In this document: positions 53,723 through 62,818 of the stretch, piece by piece
Layout of the letters: the number at the start of each line of letters is the position of its first letter
Position numbering within the stretch: position 1 is the stretch's first letter
Assembly: GCA_036499825.1 (NCBI GenBank)
Contig: DASYCZ010000041.1
Location: 243,593 to 307,592 of the forward strand
Direction: 5' to 3'
Source of the DNA: Paradevosia sp036499825
GTDB taxonomy: Bacteria; Pseudomonadota; Alphaproteobacteria; Rhizobiales; Devosiaceae
Length of the DNA: 64,000 nucleotides
Position numbers and translations under genes: made by a program
Notes under the pieces: model-generated
What the model was told of the DNA's origin: nothing
Databases searched by the model: none
What the model saw: only the letters and a program-made list of their open reading frames with translations

Positions 53723-54757
53723 TCATTTGCCGATGCGCGGCCAGGTGTCGGAGAGCTTGTAGCCGGTCGGCCATGGATCGTCCGGGTCGAGCATTTCCTG
53801 ACGCGTGCCGGTGATCCAGGCCCGTCCGGTGATCGATGGGATCACCGCCTGCTTGTTGCCGATAGCCGTCTCGCCGACGATGCGGGCCGTGAAGATGGAA
53901 TCGATGATGGAATGCGCCTCGTATTCCTCGCCGGCCGCGATCTCGCCTTTGGCATGGAGGACCGCCAGGCGGGCCGAACAGCCGGTGCCGGTCGGCGAAC
54001 GATCGATCTTGCCGGGCTGGATGGCGACGGCGTTGGCGCCCACGAGCTTGCCGTCCCGCCGCTGCAGCGGCCCGGCGATCTGGCAGAACGAGATATGATC
54101 CCAGCCGGCATTGGTGGGATGCGTGAAGCCAAGCTGTTCGTTGGCGGCCCTGGTGATGCGGATGCCGGTTTCGGCCAGTTCACGCGCTTCGTCCGGCGCG
54201 ATGCGGAACCCCAGCGCCGTGGCGTCGACGATCACGAAACTGTCGCCCCCATAGGCGGTATCAACGGTCAGCGTGCCAAGCCCTTCAACCTCGAGTTTCG
54301 CCCCGAGCTTGTCGGCAAAGCTGGGCACATTGGTGACGGTAATGCTTTCGGCCTTGCCGTTCCGGCACTTAGCCGTCACTTCGATGACGCCCCCGGGTGC
54401 CTCCAGCACCATCCGGGTTTCCGGCTCGACCATCGGGACGATACCGGTATCGAGCAGAACCGTCGCAACGCAGATCGAGTTCGATCCGGACATGGGCGGC
54501 GTATCCTCCGGCTCCATGATGATCCATCCCATCTGTGCCCGCGGATTCTTGGGGGGCACCAAGAGGTTCACGTGGCGAAACACCCCGCCGCGCGGCTCAT
54601 TCAGCACGAAATTCCTGAGGGCCTGATCCCTGGCGATAAACCGCGACTGCTCCCAGATCGTCTCTCCCGGTGGCGGCGCGACCCCACCCACGATTACATC
54701 CCCCACTTCTCCCTCGGCATGGCAGGAGACGATCTGAATGACTTTTGTGGTTCTCAT
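53723..54757 (-). CDS. Proline-racemase-superfamily protein with Ser/Thr active site
   Basis: This 344-residue protein has the full two-domain proline racemase fold, but both catalytic positions differ. The first motif (MCGHG in racemases) reads PPMSGSNS with Ser90, and the second (DRSPCGTG) reads DRSPTGTG with Thr256. Cys/Thr family members are trans-3-hydroxy-L-proline dehydratases, and Thr at site two excludes the two-Cys racemase mechanism. The adjacent enolase-superfamily gene makes a role in 3-hydroxyproline or related imino-acid use plausible. Start ATG 54757 gives MRTTKVIQIVSCHAEGE; a start at 54799 is open but untypical. Confidence 0.85.
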   Translation of the reverse strand: MRTTKVIQIVSCHAEGEVGDVIVGGVAPPPGETIWEQSRFIARDQALRNFVLNEPRGGVFRHVNLLVPPKNPRAQMGWIIMEPEDTPPMSGSNSICVATVLLDTGIVPMVEPETRMVLEAPGGVIEVTAKCRNGKAESITVTNVPSFADKLGAKLEVEGLGTLTVDTAYGGDSFVIVDATALGFRIAPDEARELAETGIRITRAANEQLGFTHPTNAGWDHISFCQIAGPLQRRDGKLVGANAVAIQPGKIDRSPTGTGCSARLAVLHAKGEIAAGEEYEAHSIIDSIFTARIVGETAIGNKQAVIPSITGRAWITGTRQEMLDPDDPWPTGYKLSDTWPRIGK

Positions 54758-54811
54758 GTCTCGGCTTTCCGCATCGTCATGTCCCCGGTTGCAACCCAAA
54801 CGGGTCTGTCT

Positions 54812-55912
54812 TCAGATCACCACCGCAGGTGTCCCGAACGTTTCGACCAGCGGCTCTATCCCCAGCCCTGGAGCGTCGCTGGCCGTCATGAAGCCCTGAA
54901 CCCGCTTCGGCGCACCCTTTGCCACATCGCGCGTGCCATATGAATTGAAGTCGGTCGCCGAGAAGCAGAATTCCTCGGGGGTCGAGCGGGCCAGGTGCGC
55001 GATGGCCGCCGTGGTAATGTCACCACCCCAGGTGTCCTCGATGGTCATGGGAATGCCGCTGGCAACGCAGAGGTCGCGCATCAGGCGCGCCTTGGTGAGG
55101 CCCCCGACCTTGGAAATCTTCAAATTGATGATGTCCATGGCGTCATCGGCCAGGCCCTTCACCAGCGTCGAGACCCCATCCACCACTTCGTCGAGCACGA
55201 AGGGCCGGCCGGTCCGGCGTCGTACGGAAAGGCACTCCTCATAGGTCGGGCAGGGCTGCTCGATATAGACGTCGACATCGGCCACGGCCGCGACGACCCG
55301 CGCCGCCTCTGCCTTGGTCCAGCCGGTATTGGCGTCCGCCACCAGAATATCGCCCGGCTGCAGGATCTGCCGGCAGGCCTTGATGCGGGCGATATCGTCA
55401 TCGGCATTGCCGCCGACCTTGAGCTGGAACTTGGTGTAACCCTCGGCCCGATAGCCGGCGATCTTGCCCGCCATCTCCTCCGGCGACTGCTGGGAGATGG
55501 CGCGATAGAGCGCAACCTTTTCCTGCGCCGCTCCGCCGAGCAGCACATAGGCGGGCAGGCCGGTCAGCTTGCCCAGGATATCCCAGCAGGCGATGTCGAT
55601 CGGCGCCTTGACGTATTGATGCCCGCGCAGCACCGCATCCATATGGCGGTTGATGCCATTGAGATCGGTCGGATCGAAGCCGATGAGCTTGGGGCCGATC
55701 TCGCGCAGGCCTTCGCGTACGCCGAGTGCGTAGGAGGGCAGGTAGGCCGAGCCGAGCGGGCAGCATTCGGCATAGCCGGTGATCCCGGCATCGGTCTCCA
55801 CGGCGACGATGGTGGAATCGAACACTTCCACGAAGTTGCCGTTCGACCAGCTGTAGCGACCTTCCTTCAGGGGCAGGTCGACCTGCCAGGCCTTGATGCC
55901 GGTGATCTTCAT
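54812..55912 (-). CDS. Mandelate racemase/MLE-family enzyme, possible cis-3-hydroxyproline dehydratase or betaine epimerase
   Basis: This 366-residue enolase-superfamily enzyme has the metal ligands Asp193 (VADANTGW), Glu218 (YIEQPCP) and Asp241 (VLDEVVDG), and Lys on both barrel faces: Lys161/Lys165 (KFQLKVGG) and Lys265 (NLKISKVGG), as in the MLE subgroup. Enzymes of this subgroup in hydroxyproline clusters are cis-3-hydroxy-L-proline dehydratases or hydroxyproline-betaine 2-epimerases. No betaine demethylase gene is visible, which favours the dehydratase. GGAGGA precedes the ATG. Confidence 0.83.
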   Translation of the reverse strand: MKITGIKAWQVDLPLKEGRYSWSNGNFVEVFDSTIVAVETDAGITGYAECCPLGSAYLPSYALGVREGLREIGPKLIGFDPTDLNGINRHMDAVLRGHQYVKAPIDIACWDILGKLTGLPAYVLLGGAAQEKVALYRAISQQSPEEMAGKIAGYRAEGYTKFQLKVGGNADDDIARIKACRQILQPGDILVADANTGWTKAEAARVVAAVADVDVYIEQPCPTYEECLSVRRRTGRPFVLDEVVDGVSTLVKGLADDAMDIINLKISKVGGLTKARLMRDLCVASGIPMTIEDTWGGDITTAAIAHLARSTPEEFCFSATDFNSYGTRDVAKGAPKRVQGFMTASDAPGLGIEPLVETFGTPAVVI

Positions 55913-55922
55913 CCATTCCTCC

Positions 55923-56924
55923 CTATGCGACCAGGAAGCCGTGCTTGAACGGGTCGCGGTCGTCGATGAAAATGGTGTTGAGGCCGGTCATGCGGGCCCA
56001 GCCGGCGATGGAGGGCACGATACCGTCATAGTCGCCGACCTTGACGGCCTTCTCGACCTTGCCCTTGAACATCGAGCCGATGATGCTCTCGTGATTGAAG
56101 GCGTCGCCCACCTTCAGCCGGCCACGGCCGTAAAGCTGGGCCATGCGCGCCGAAGTGCCGGTGCCGCAGGGCGAGCGGTCGATGGCCTTGTCGCCATAGA
56201 ACACCGCGTTGCGGGCGGTGGCGTCCGGCGATTGCGGGGCGCCGGTCCACATCAGGTGGCTGAGGCCGTTGATCTCGGGCTTTTCGGGATGCACGAAGGA
56301 ATAGAGCTCGTTGAGGCGCTTGCGCAGCACCGGGCTCCAGCGGATGAAGTCGGCGGCGGTATAGTCCGCCATGTCGCGGAAATTATCCTGCGCCTCGACG
56401 ATCGCGTAGAAATTGCCCCCATAGGCGACATCGACCTTCAGCATGCCGAGGTCGGGGCATTCGACTTCCAGATCCGTCGAGTGGAGGAAAGACGGCACGT
56501 TGGTGAGCTTGACCTCCTCCACATAGTCGCCAACCTGCGTATATTCGGCGATCACCAGCCCGGCCGGCACTTCCAGCCGCAGCATGCCGGGGGTCTTGGG
56601 CGTCACTAGGCCCTGCTCGATGGCCATGGTGACGGTGCCGATGGTGCCATGCCCACACATGGCTAGGCACCCGGAGGTCTCGATGAAGAGGATGGCGATG
56701 TCATTGGCCGGGTCGTGCGGCGGATAGAGGATCGAGCCGCTCATCACATCGTGGCCGCGCGGCTCGAACATCAGACCGGTGCGGATCCAATCGTATTCCT
56801 TCAGGAAGTGCGCGCGCTTCTCGATCATGTTGGCGCCGCTGAGGCGCGGACCACCGCCGGCCACCAGCCGCACGGGGTTGCCGCAGGTATGTCCGTCTAC
56901 GCAAAAAAAGCTATGGCGCGCCAT
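55923..56924 (-). CDS. 4-hydroxyproline 2-epimerase (proline racemase superfamily, Cys/Cys)
   Basis: This 333-residue protein has both catalytic cysteines: Cys90 in AMCGHGTIG and Cys253 in DRSPCGTGTSAR. It is thus fit for racemisation by two-base proton transfer. With a D-amino-acid oxidoreductase and a DapA-like gene just upstream, trans-4-hydroxy-L-proline to cis-4-hydroxy-D-proline is the likely reaction, not proline racemisation. The ATG at 56924 follows AGGAC and starts MARHSFFCVDGHTCGNPVR. Confidence 0.9.
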   Translation of the reverse strand: MARHSFFCVDGHTCGNPVRLVAGGGPRLSGANMIEKRAHFLKEYDWIRTGLMFEPRGHDVMSGSILYPPHDPANDIAILFIETSGCLAMCGHGTIGTVTMAIEQGLVTPKTPGMLRLEVPAGLVIAEYTQVGDYVEEVKLTNVPSFLHSTDLEVECPDLGMLKVDVAYGGNFYAIVEAQDNFRDMADYTAADFIRWSPVLRKRLNELYSFVHPEKPEINGLSHLMWTGAPQSPDATARNAVFYGDKAIDRSPCGTGTSARMAQLYGRGRLKVGDAFNHESIIGSMFKGKVEKAVKVGDYDGIVPSIAGWARMTGLNTIFIDDRDPFKHGFLVA

Positions 56925-56938
56925 GATCGAAGTCCTGT

Positions 56939-58186
56939 CTAGAAGCGTGTCGCCCGGAAGGGCGTGATGTCGATGGAAGTCTTGGTCTTCTGGATAAGGT
57001 CGGTTACCAGCCGACCGGTCGCCGCCGACTGCGTCAGGCCGAGATGGCCGTGGCCGAAGGCATAGACGATATTGGGGCTGCGCCGCGACGGCCCGATGAC
57101 CGGCAGGCTGTCCGGCAGCGACGGGCGGAAACCCATCCACTGCTTGCCGCCCTCGGCCTTGAGCCCCGGCAGGAAGCTCTTTGCTTTGGTCAGCATGGCC
57201 TCGGAGCGCTTGAAGTTCGGCGGCAGCTTAAGGCCGCCCAGTTCCACTGCGCCGCCGACACGGATGCCGGTATCGAGCGGCGTCACCACGAAACCGTGGC
57301 CGCCGAAGATGACCTGACGTTTGAGATCGAAGGCCCCGGGCGGCAGCGTGGTGTTGTAGCCGCGCTCGGTTTCGAGCGGCACGGCATCGCCGAGCGAGGC
57401 CGCCAGTGCCTTGGACCAGGCGCCGCCGGCGATAACCGCCTGCCTGGCCTTGAGGGTCTCTCCGTCGGCCAGCGTCACCACGACACCATCACCCTCCGGC
57501 CCCACGGCTGCCACCGTGCCCAGCTTCAGTTCGGCGCCGAGCGCCAGAACCGCCTCGCCCAGGGCCGTGGCGAACTGGTAGGGATCGCTGACGGTCTGCC
57601 ATTCCGGAACGAACGTGCCGGCGACGAAACGGGGCGCCAGGCCGGGCTGCAATTCCGCCAGCCGGGCGCCGCGGACATGTTCGAAGCCGATGCCATGGGC
57701 CTCGCGCGCGGCCCAGCCAGGCAGCGAGAGCTTGAGTTCGTCCTCGCTCTCATAGAGTTCGAGCGAGCCGTCACGGCGCACCATGGCGTCGATGCCGGCG
57801 ACCTTGGTGAGGTTGGCCATCTCGCTTTTGGCCAGTTCCATGAGGGCCGACTGGGCCGCGAGGCTGCCGTCATAGCGGTCCTTCCAGCCCGCCCGCCAGT
57901 AGCGGACCAGCCAGGGCAGGATGGTGGGCAGATAGGCCGGCGGAATGCTCAGCGGACCGAGCGGATCGGCGAGCCAGCCGGGCACCTTGCGCAGCATGCC
58001 CTTGCTCGCCATCGGCAACACGTCGGAAAACGCGAACGCCCCGGCATTGCCGTAGCTCGCTCCCCTGGCGATGCCGGCCCGATCGATCAGCACCACCCGG
58101 CGGCCTGCCTGCTGCAGGCGGAACGCCGAGGCGAGGCCGATGATGCCGGCACCCACGATAACGACGTCGATATTGGTTTCAGTCAA
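56939..58186 (-). CDS. FAD-dependent D-amino-acid oxidoreductase (DadA/HypO-like)
   Basis: This 415-residue protein has the FAD-binding dinucleotide fold VVIVGAGIIGLASAFRLQQ at residues 9-27, a DAO-type core and the C-terminal GFRPSLPDSLPVIGPS and YAFGHGHLGLTQSAATG motifs that bind FAD. By context it oxidises cis-4-hydroxy-D-proline (product of the downstream epimerase) to pyrroline-4-hydroxy-2-carboxylate, passing electrons to the respiratory chain. It starts 14 bases upstream of the epimerase gene. Confidence 0.9.
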   Translation of the reverse strand: MTETNIDVVIVGAGIIGLASAFRLQQAGRRVVLIDRAGIARGASYGNAGAFAFSDVLPMASKGMLRKVPGWLADPLGPLSIPPAYLPTILPWLVRYWRAGWKDRYDGSLAAQSALMELAKSEMANLTKVAGIDAMVRRDGSLELYESEDELKLSLPGWAAREAHGIGFEHVRGARLAELQPGLAPRFVAGTFVPEWQTVSDPYQFATALGEAVLALGAELKLGTVAAVGPEGDGVVVTLADGETLKARQAVIAGGAWSKALAASLGDAVPLETERGYNTTLPPGAFDLKRQVIFGGHGFVVTPLDTGIRVGGAVELGGLKLPPNFKRSEAMLTKAKSFLPGLKAEGGKQWMGFRPSLPDSLPVIGPSRRSPNIVYAFGHGHLGLTQSAATGRLVTDLIQKTKTSIDITPFRATRF

Positions 58187-58191
58187 GTCCT

Positions 58192-58305
58192 ACCCCCACC
58201 CTCGATCCCTCCCCCCCCCGGGGGGGGAAGCGATGGAACCGCGAATTATCAGTCAGGTTTTCCCTCCCCTTGTGGGGAGGGATCAAGGGTGGGGGTGAGC
58301 AACGC
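58192..58305. repeat. G/C-rich palindromic intergenic repeat, copy D
   Basis: This stretch lies between the DapA-like and DadA-like genes. One unit is CCCTCCCC-CC-CGGGGGGGG-like and partly degenerate; the second is CCCTCCCCTTGTGGGGAGGG followed by ATCAAGGGTGGGGG, almost identical to the units at 51430 and 24551. The two are in opposite orientations with ATTATCAGTC between, as also seen at 51410-51425 (TTATCAGTC). Confidence 0.75.
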
Positions 58306-58327
58306 CCACCGCCACCAGCGTCAGGTC

Positions 58328-59236
58328 TTACGCTGCGGCCTTAACCGACGGACGCGTGTCCAGTGCCTGCTGCACAATCTTCTCGATGCGGGCGCGTTCC
58401 TCGCCCTCGAGCGTCAGGCGCGGGGCGCGGACCCATTCGGCGCCTTCGCCGGCCATCTGGTTGACCAGTTTGATATACTGCACAAGCTTCACCGCGGTAT
58501 CGAGGTGCAACATGGGCATGAACCAGCGATAAAGCTCCAGCGCCTCAGCAGTGCGGCCGGCCTCGGCGTGCCTGAACATGGCCACGGCCTCGCGCGGGAA
58601 GCTGTTGGCGAGGCCCGAGACCCAGCCGACTGCGCCGAACAGCACGTTTTCGAGCATCAGGTCGTCGACGCCGCAATAAATCTTGTAGCGGTCGCCCAGC
58701 ACGTTGATCATGTCGGTGATGCGGCGGCTGTCATGGCTGGATTCCTTGACCGCCACGATGTTCTTCTCGCCGTTGAGGGCCAGAAAATCGTTCGGCTTGA
58801 GGTCGACCTTATAGGCCACGTGGTTGTTGTAGATCATGATCGGCAGGTCGACGGCGCGGGCGAGCTGCTGGAAATGCTGCACGGCTTCGCGGGCATCCTG
58901 CTGGTAGACCATGGTGGGCAACGCCATCAGGCCGGCAGCCCCCGCTGCCTTCATGCGCTTGCCAGAGGCGATGGCGAGTTCGGTGGTGTATTCGGCGACG
59001 CCGGCGATGATGGGCGCCCGGCCCTTGCTCGCTTCCACCGCGGTGCGCACCACGGTTTCCTTCTCGTCCAGCGACAGCGAGGAATTCTCGCCCAGCGTGC
59101 CGAGCATCACGAAACCTTCGCAGCCGGCATTGAGGCAGGATTCCACGTGGCGGGCGGTAGCGGGCATATCGAGTGCGCCGTCCTGCTTCATTTCAGTCAT
59201 CAGCGCGGGGATCACGCCATGCCAATTGATCGTCAT
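58328..59236 (-). CDS. DapA/NAL-family lyase, likely pyrroline-4-hydroxy-2-carboxylate deaminase
   Basis: This 302-residue TIM barrel of the dihydrodipicolinate synthase family has the Schiff-base Lys164 (VAVKESSHD), Tyr136 (IMIYNNH) and a GTLGENSSL variant of the GTTGE loop. In hydroxyproline clusters such a gene (HypD/LhpC) deaminates and dehydrates the oxidase product to 2-oxoglutarate semialdehyde. The semialdehyde dehydrogenase is not in the window. It lies 29 bases from livF and may be cotranscribed with the transporter. Confidence 0.87.
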   Translation of the reverse strand: MTINWHGVIPALMTEMKQDGALDMPATARHVESCLNAGCEGFVMLGTLGENSSLSLDEKETVVRTAVEASKGRAPIIAGVAEYTTELAIASGKRMKAAGAAGLMALPTMVYQQDAREAVQHFQQLARAVDLPIMIYNNHVAYKVDLKPNDFLALNGEKNIVAVKESSHDSRRITDMINVLGDRYKIYCGVDDLMLENVLFGAVGWVSGLANSFPREAVAMFRHAEAGRTAEALELYRWFMPMLHLDTAVKLVQYIKLVNQMAGEGAEWVRAPRLTLEGEERARIEKIVQQALDTRPSVKAAA

Positions 59237-59265
59237 TTTGAACCTCTTTCTTCGTCAGGGAGGAG

Positions 59266-59991
59266 TTAGTCGCCCAGATAGGCCTGGACGATGGATGTGT
59301 CGGCGCGCAGCTGTTCCGCGTCGCCCTGCATACGGATGTGCCCGCTTTCGAGCACGTAGCCGTAATCGGCCAGCTTCAGCGCCAGCCGTGCATTCTGTTC
59401 GACCAAGAGGATCGTTGTCCCGGCCTCACCGAGGCGTTTGACGATCTTCATGGTCTCGATCACCAGTTTGGGCGCCAGGCCCATCGAGGGTTCGTCGAGC
59501 AGCAACAGCTTGGGCCCGTGCATCAGCGCGCGCCCGATGGCCAGCATCTGCTGTTCGCCGCCGGAAAGCAGCGAGCCGTCCTGGTGCTGGCGCTGCCCGA
59601 GAATGGGAAACTGCGCGAAGGCCTCTTCCATGCGCTTGCGGCGCACCGCCGGGTCCTTCACCGTGAAGGCGCCCAGTTCGAGGTTTTCCTTGACGCTCAG
59701 GCCGCGCAGTACATGCCGGCCTTCCGGCACATGCACGAGACCGCGGCGGGCGATCTCATGCGCGGGGAGGGTGGTGATGTCCTCGCCCTCGAACCATACT
59801 TTGCCGGCCGTGGCGCGGACGAGGCCCGAAATGGTCTTCAGCGTCGTGGTTTTGCCGGCGCCATTGGCGCCCAGCAGCGTCACCATGCGGCCGCGCCGCA
59901 CTTCCAGGTCGATGCCGTTCAGCGCCACGATCTTGCCGTAGCCGGCGGTGACGCCTTCGAGTTTCAGGACGGTTTCGGGCTCAGAACTCAA
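59266..59991 (-). CDS. livF: Branched-chain-amino-acid-type ABC transporter ATPase LivF
   Basis: This 241-residue ATPase has Walker A GANGAGKT, signature LLSGGEQQMLAIGRAL, Walker B LLLLDEPSMGLAP and the LivF-like C-terminus (ALKLADYGYVLESGHIRMQG). It overlaps livG by 11 bases. In this locus the transporter probably imports hydroxyproline or a related imino acid rather than leucine; that is inferred from neighbours only. Confidence 0.92.
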   Translation of the reverse strand: MSSEPETVLKLEGVTAGYGKIVALNGIDLEVRRGRMVTLLGANGAGKTTTLKTISGLVRATAGKVWFEGEDITTLPAHEIARRGLVHVPEGRHVLRGLSVKENLELGAFTVKDPAVRRKRMEEAFAQFPILGQRQHQDGSLLSGGEQQMLAIGRALMHGPKLLLLDEPSMGLAPKLVIETMKIVKRLGEAGTTILLVEQNARLALKLADYGYVLESGHIRMQGDAEQLRADTSIVQAYLGD

Positions 59992-60769
59992 GTTCGGCCT
60001 CCCCGTCCTCGACGCCGAGATAAGCCTCGATCACGCGTGGATTAGCCTGGATTTCCCTGGGCGTGCCGGCGGCGATCATGATGCCGTGGTCGAGCACGCT
60101 GATGCGTTCGGAAATCCGCATCACCATGCTGGTGTCGTGTTCGATCAGCAGCACCGAGATGCCGCGTTCGTCGCGGATGCGGGCAATCAGCGTCAGCAGG
60201 TCTTCCTTCTCGGCCTTGGTGAGCCCCGCCGCCGGTTCGTCGAGCAGCAGGAGCTTCGGGCGTGTCGCCAGCGCACGGGCTATCTCCACCCGGCGCTGAT
60301 GGCCATAGGCGAGGGTTGCGGCATCGCGCTGCATGTCTTCGGCGATGCCCACGAATTCGAGACATTCGGCAGCGAAGGCGCGGATTTCGGCCTCTTCGCG
60401 CCGCTGGCTCGGCAGCCGCAGGATGGCCGAAAGCGCGCCGGCGCTGGTGCGGCAATGGCTGCCCGACATGACGTTTTCCAGAACCGTCATCTGTCGAAAC
60501 AGCCGCACGTTCTGGAAGGTGCGGGCGATGCCGGCCTTGGTCACCTGGTGCGGCTTCAGTTTCAGCAATTCCTGCCCGTCGAGGCGGATGCTGCCCTGCT
60601 GCGGCTTGTAGAAACCGGTGATGCAGTTGAACAGCGAGGTCTTGCCGGCGCCGTTCGGTCCGATCAGGCTGACGATGACGCCGCTGTCGATGGTGAAATC
60701 GACAGTGTCGAGCACGGTGTTGCCGGCGAAACGCAGCGTCACGCCGGTAAGCTGCAGCAGCGCCGTCAT
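59981..60769 (-). CDS. livG: Branched-chain-amino-acid-type ABC transporter ATPase LivG
   Basis: This 262-residue ATPase has Walker A GPNGAGKT, the LivG-type variant signature LAYGHQRRVEIARAL, Walker B LLLLDEPAAGLT and the C-terminal extension (GTPREIQANPRVIEAYLG). The ATG at 60769 overlaps the livM stop (ATGA). The longer open frame overlaps livM and is not real. Confidence 0.92.
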   Translation of the reverse strand: MTALLQLTGVTLRFAGNTVLDTVDFTIDSGVIVSLIGPNGAGKTSLFNCITGFYKPQQGSIRLDGQELLKLKPHQVTKAGIARTFQNVRLFRQMTVLENVMSGSHCRTSAGALSAILRLPSQRREEAEIRAFAAECLEFVGIAEDMQRDAATLAYGHQRRVEIARALATRPKLLLLDEPAAGLTKAEKEDLLTLIARIRDERGISVLLIEHDTSMVMRISERISVLDHGIMIAAGTPREIQANPRVIEAYLGVEDGEAELEF

Positions 60770-61746
60770 GACGATTTCCCCCGCACCGGCCAGATGCCGC
60801 TGGGGCGGAACAGCATGATCAGCAACAGGCCCACGGCGAAGATCAGCAGCCGGATGTCGCCGAGGTCGCGCAGCAGTTCGGGCGCCAGCACCACGATCAG
60901 GGCGCCGAGGATGACGCCTGGGATCTTGCCCATGCCGCCCAGGATCACCGCCATCAGGATCAGCACCGATTGCTTGAAGGAGAAGCTCTCTGGCGAGATG
61001 GCCCCGAGGTTCACCGCGAAGAATGCGCCGCCCACCGCGCCGTAGATGGCGCCGATGATATAGGCGGCGAGCTTCACCCGCACGGTGTTGATGCCCATCG
61101 CCTCGGCGGCGTCTTCGTCGTGGCGCACATAGAGCCAGGCGCGGCCGAGCCGCGAATTGGCCAGCCGCACGGAGGCCAGCACCGCGATGATGGCGAGCAC
61201 GCAGAACACATAGTAGAAATCGAGCGGCGAATTGATGTGCCAACCGAAGAGCCAGGGCTGCTCGATGCCGGACAGGCCGCTGGCGGCGCCGGTGATCTTG
61301 AGATTGCGGGCCGACAGCCGCACGATCTCGCCGAAGCCCAGGGTGACGATGGCGAGGTAGTCGGAGCGCAGCCGCAAGGTCGGCGCGCCGATGATGATGC
61401 CCGCAACCGCCGCCACGATGATGGCGATGGGGAGCGTCAGCCAGAAGTTGAGGCCGAACTGCAGCGTCAGGATGCCGACCGTATAGGCGCCGACGGCGAA
61501 GAAGGCCGCATAACCGAGGTCGAGCAGGCCAGCATACCCCACGACGATATTGAGCCCCAGCGCCAGCACCACGTAGAGTAGCGCATTGGTGAGGATCACG
61601 GTCGCATAGGGGCCGAAGACCATCGGGGCGAAGACCATGATGGCGAGGATCACCACGGCCAGCGCAGCGCGCTGGCGCGGATCGGTGGGGAGGCCCAGGC
61701 GGTTGACGGCGGCGGCCTTGGGGTTCGGCGGGGCGGGATCGGCCAT
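60766..61746 (-). CDS. livM: Branched-chain-amino-acid-type ABC transporter permease LivM
   Basis: This 326-residue permease has about nine helices, with the family motif NIVVGYAGLLDLGYAAFFAVGAYT (split) and GYAA/GAY pattern near residue 80, and NTVRVKLAAYIIGAIYGAVG for the ATPase-contacting region. The ATG at 61746 is 2 bases after the livH stop. It partners with LivH. Confidence 0.92.
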   Translation of the reverse strand: MADPAPPNPKAAAVNRLGLPTDPRQRAALAVVILAIMVFAPMVFGPYATVILTNALLYVVLALGLNIVVGYAGLLDLGYAAFFAVGAYTVGILTLQFGLNFWLTLPIAIIVAAVAGIIIGAPTLRLRSDYLAIVTLGFGEIVRLSARNLKITGAASGLSGIEQPWLFGWHINSPLDFYYVFCVLAIIAVLASVRLANSRLGRAWLYVRHDEDAAEAMGINTVRVKLAAYIIGAIYGAVGGAFFAVNLGAISPESFSFKQSVLILMAVILGGMGKIPGVILGALIVVLAPELLRDLGDIRLLIFAVGLLLIMLFRPSGIWPVRGKSS

Positions 61747-61748
61747 GG

Positions 61749-62663
61749 TCACATCCGCTCCTGTTCGGATTTGCCCAACAGGCCGGTGGGCTTGAGCACC
61801 AGCACCAGGATCAGGATCACGAACGAGAATACGTCCTTCCAGGCGCTGCCGACGCCGGGAATCTGCGTGCCGAAGGATTCCAGCAGGCCCAGGATCAGGC
61901 CGCCCAGCATGGCGCCGGGCAGGGAGCCAATGCCGCCGATGACGGCGGCGGTGAAGGCTTTCAACCCGATCAGGAAGCCCATGAAATACCAGAGCGAGCC
62001 GTAATAGGCACCCGCCATGGTGCCGGCTGCCGCGGCGAGGGCCGAGCCGGCGAAGAAGGTCACGGCAATGATGCCGTTGACGTTGATACCCATCAGCCGG
62101 CACATGTCCTTATCCACCGATACGGCGCGCATGGCGCGTCCATACTGGGTATGCGAGACGAGGAATTCGAGGCCGATCATCAAGACGCCGGCGGTTGCCA
62201 CCAGGATCATCTGGTTGAAGCTGATGAACAGATGGCCGAGATTGACGCCGCCGAAGCCGAGCTGGGCGCCGAAGGGCTGATACTGGCCCTTGGTCAGCGT
62301 CAACGCACCGTTCTGCAGCACCAGCGACACGGCGAGGGCGGTGATGAGGATGGAGAGGCGCGGGGCTTGCAGCATCGGCTGATAGGCGATGCGCTCGATG
62401 ACGACGCCGATGAAGCCGACGGCCAGCATGGCGAGGATCATCGAGGTGGCGACACCGAGCCAGCCGGGCCCGAGGATCGGCGCGAGTAGGCTCAGCGCCA
62501 GAAAGCCGATGAAACCGCCGACCATGTAGAGATCGCCATGGGCGAAATTGAGCAGCTTCACCACGCCGAAGACCATGGTGTAGCCAAGCGCCACGAGGGC
62601 ATAGAAGGAGCCCAGCACCAGGCCGTTCACCAGCTGCTGGGCAAGAACGCTCGCGAGGGTCAT
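61749..62663 (-). CDS. livH: Branched-chain-amino-acid-type ABC transporter permease LivH
   Basis: This 304-residue permease has the LivH N-terminus QQLVNGLVLGSFYALVALGY, FGVVKLLNFAHGDLYMVGGF and MGINVNGIIAVTFFAGSALA. It forms the translocation path with LivM. A gap of 155 bp with palindromic repeats separates it from the binding-protein gene upstream, probably allowing higher receptor expression. Confidence 0.93.
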   Translation of the reverse strand: MTLASVLAQQLVNGLVLGSFYALVALGYTMVFGVVKLLNFAHGDLYMVGGFIGFLALSLLAPILGPGWLGVATSMILAMLAVGFIGVVIERIAYQPMLQAPRLSILITALAVSLVLQNGALTLTKGQYQPFGAQLGFGGVNLGHLFISFNQMILVATAGVLMIGLEFLVSHTQYGRAMRAVSVDKDMCRLMGINVNGIIAVTFFAGSALAAAAGTMAGAYYGSLWYFMGFLIGLKAFTAAVIGGIGSLPGAMLGGLILGLLESFGTQIPGVGSAWKDVFSFVILILVLVLKPTGLLGKSEQERM

Positions 62664-62689
62664 GGGGCAGCGGCCACTGAACTGCTCCC

Positions 62690-62800
62690 CTCCCCGTTGC
62701 GGGGAGGGGCTGGGGGTGGGGGTTGTCTCAGGCCCGGTCCGGGCGGCTCAACCGCGCTCCCTCCCCGCGATGGGGAGGGAGGCGGAGAAGCAGCGCCGGC
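62690..62800. repeat. G/C-rich palindromic intergenic repeat, copy E (inside liv operon)
   Basis: CCCCTCCCC-GTTGC-GGGGAGGGG is a perfect 9-base-pair hairpin, followed by CTGGGGGTGGGGG. A second palindrome CCCTCCCC-GCGAT-GGGGAGGG lies at about 62761-62780, with CCCGGTCCGGG between. The element occupies the livK-livH gap and could act as a stabiliser or partial terminator. Confidence 0.75.
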
Positions 62801-62818
62801 CGGGTCCGACAAGTTCGC

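Noticed and set aside
55923..56924. Plain proline racemase
   Set aside because: Both cysteines allow it, but the oxidoreductase and DapA-like neighbours match hydroxyproline catabolism, so 4-hydroxyproline epimerase is preferred.
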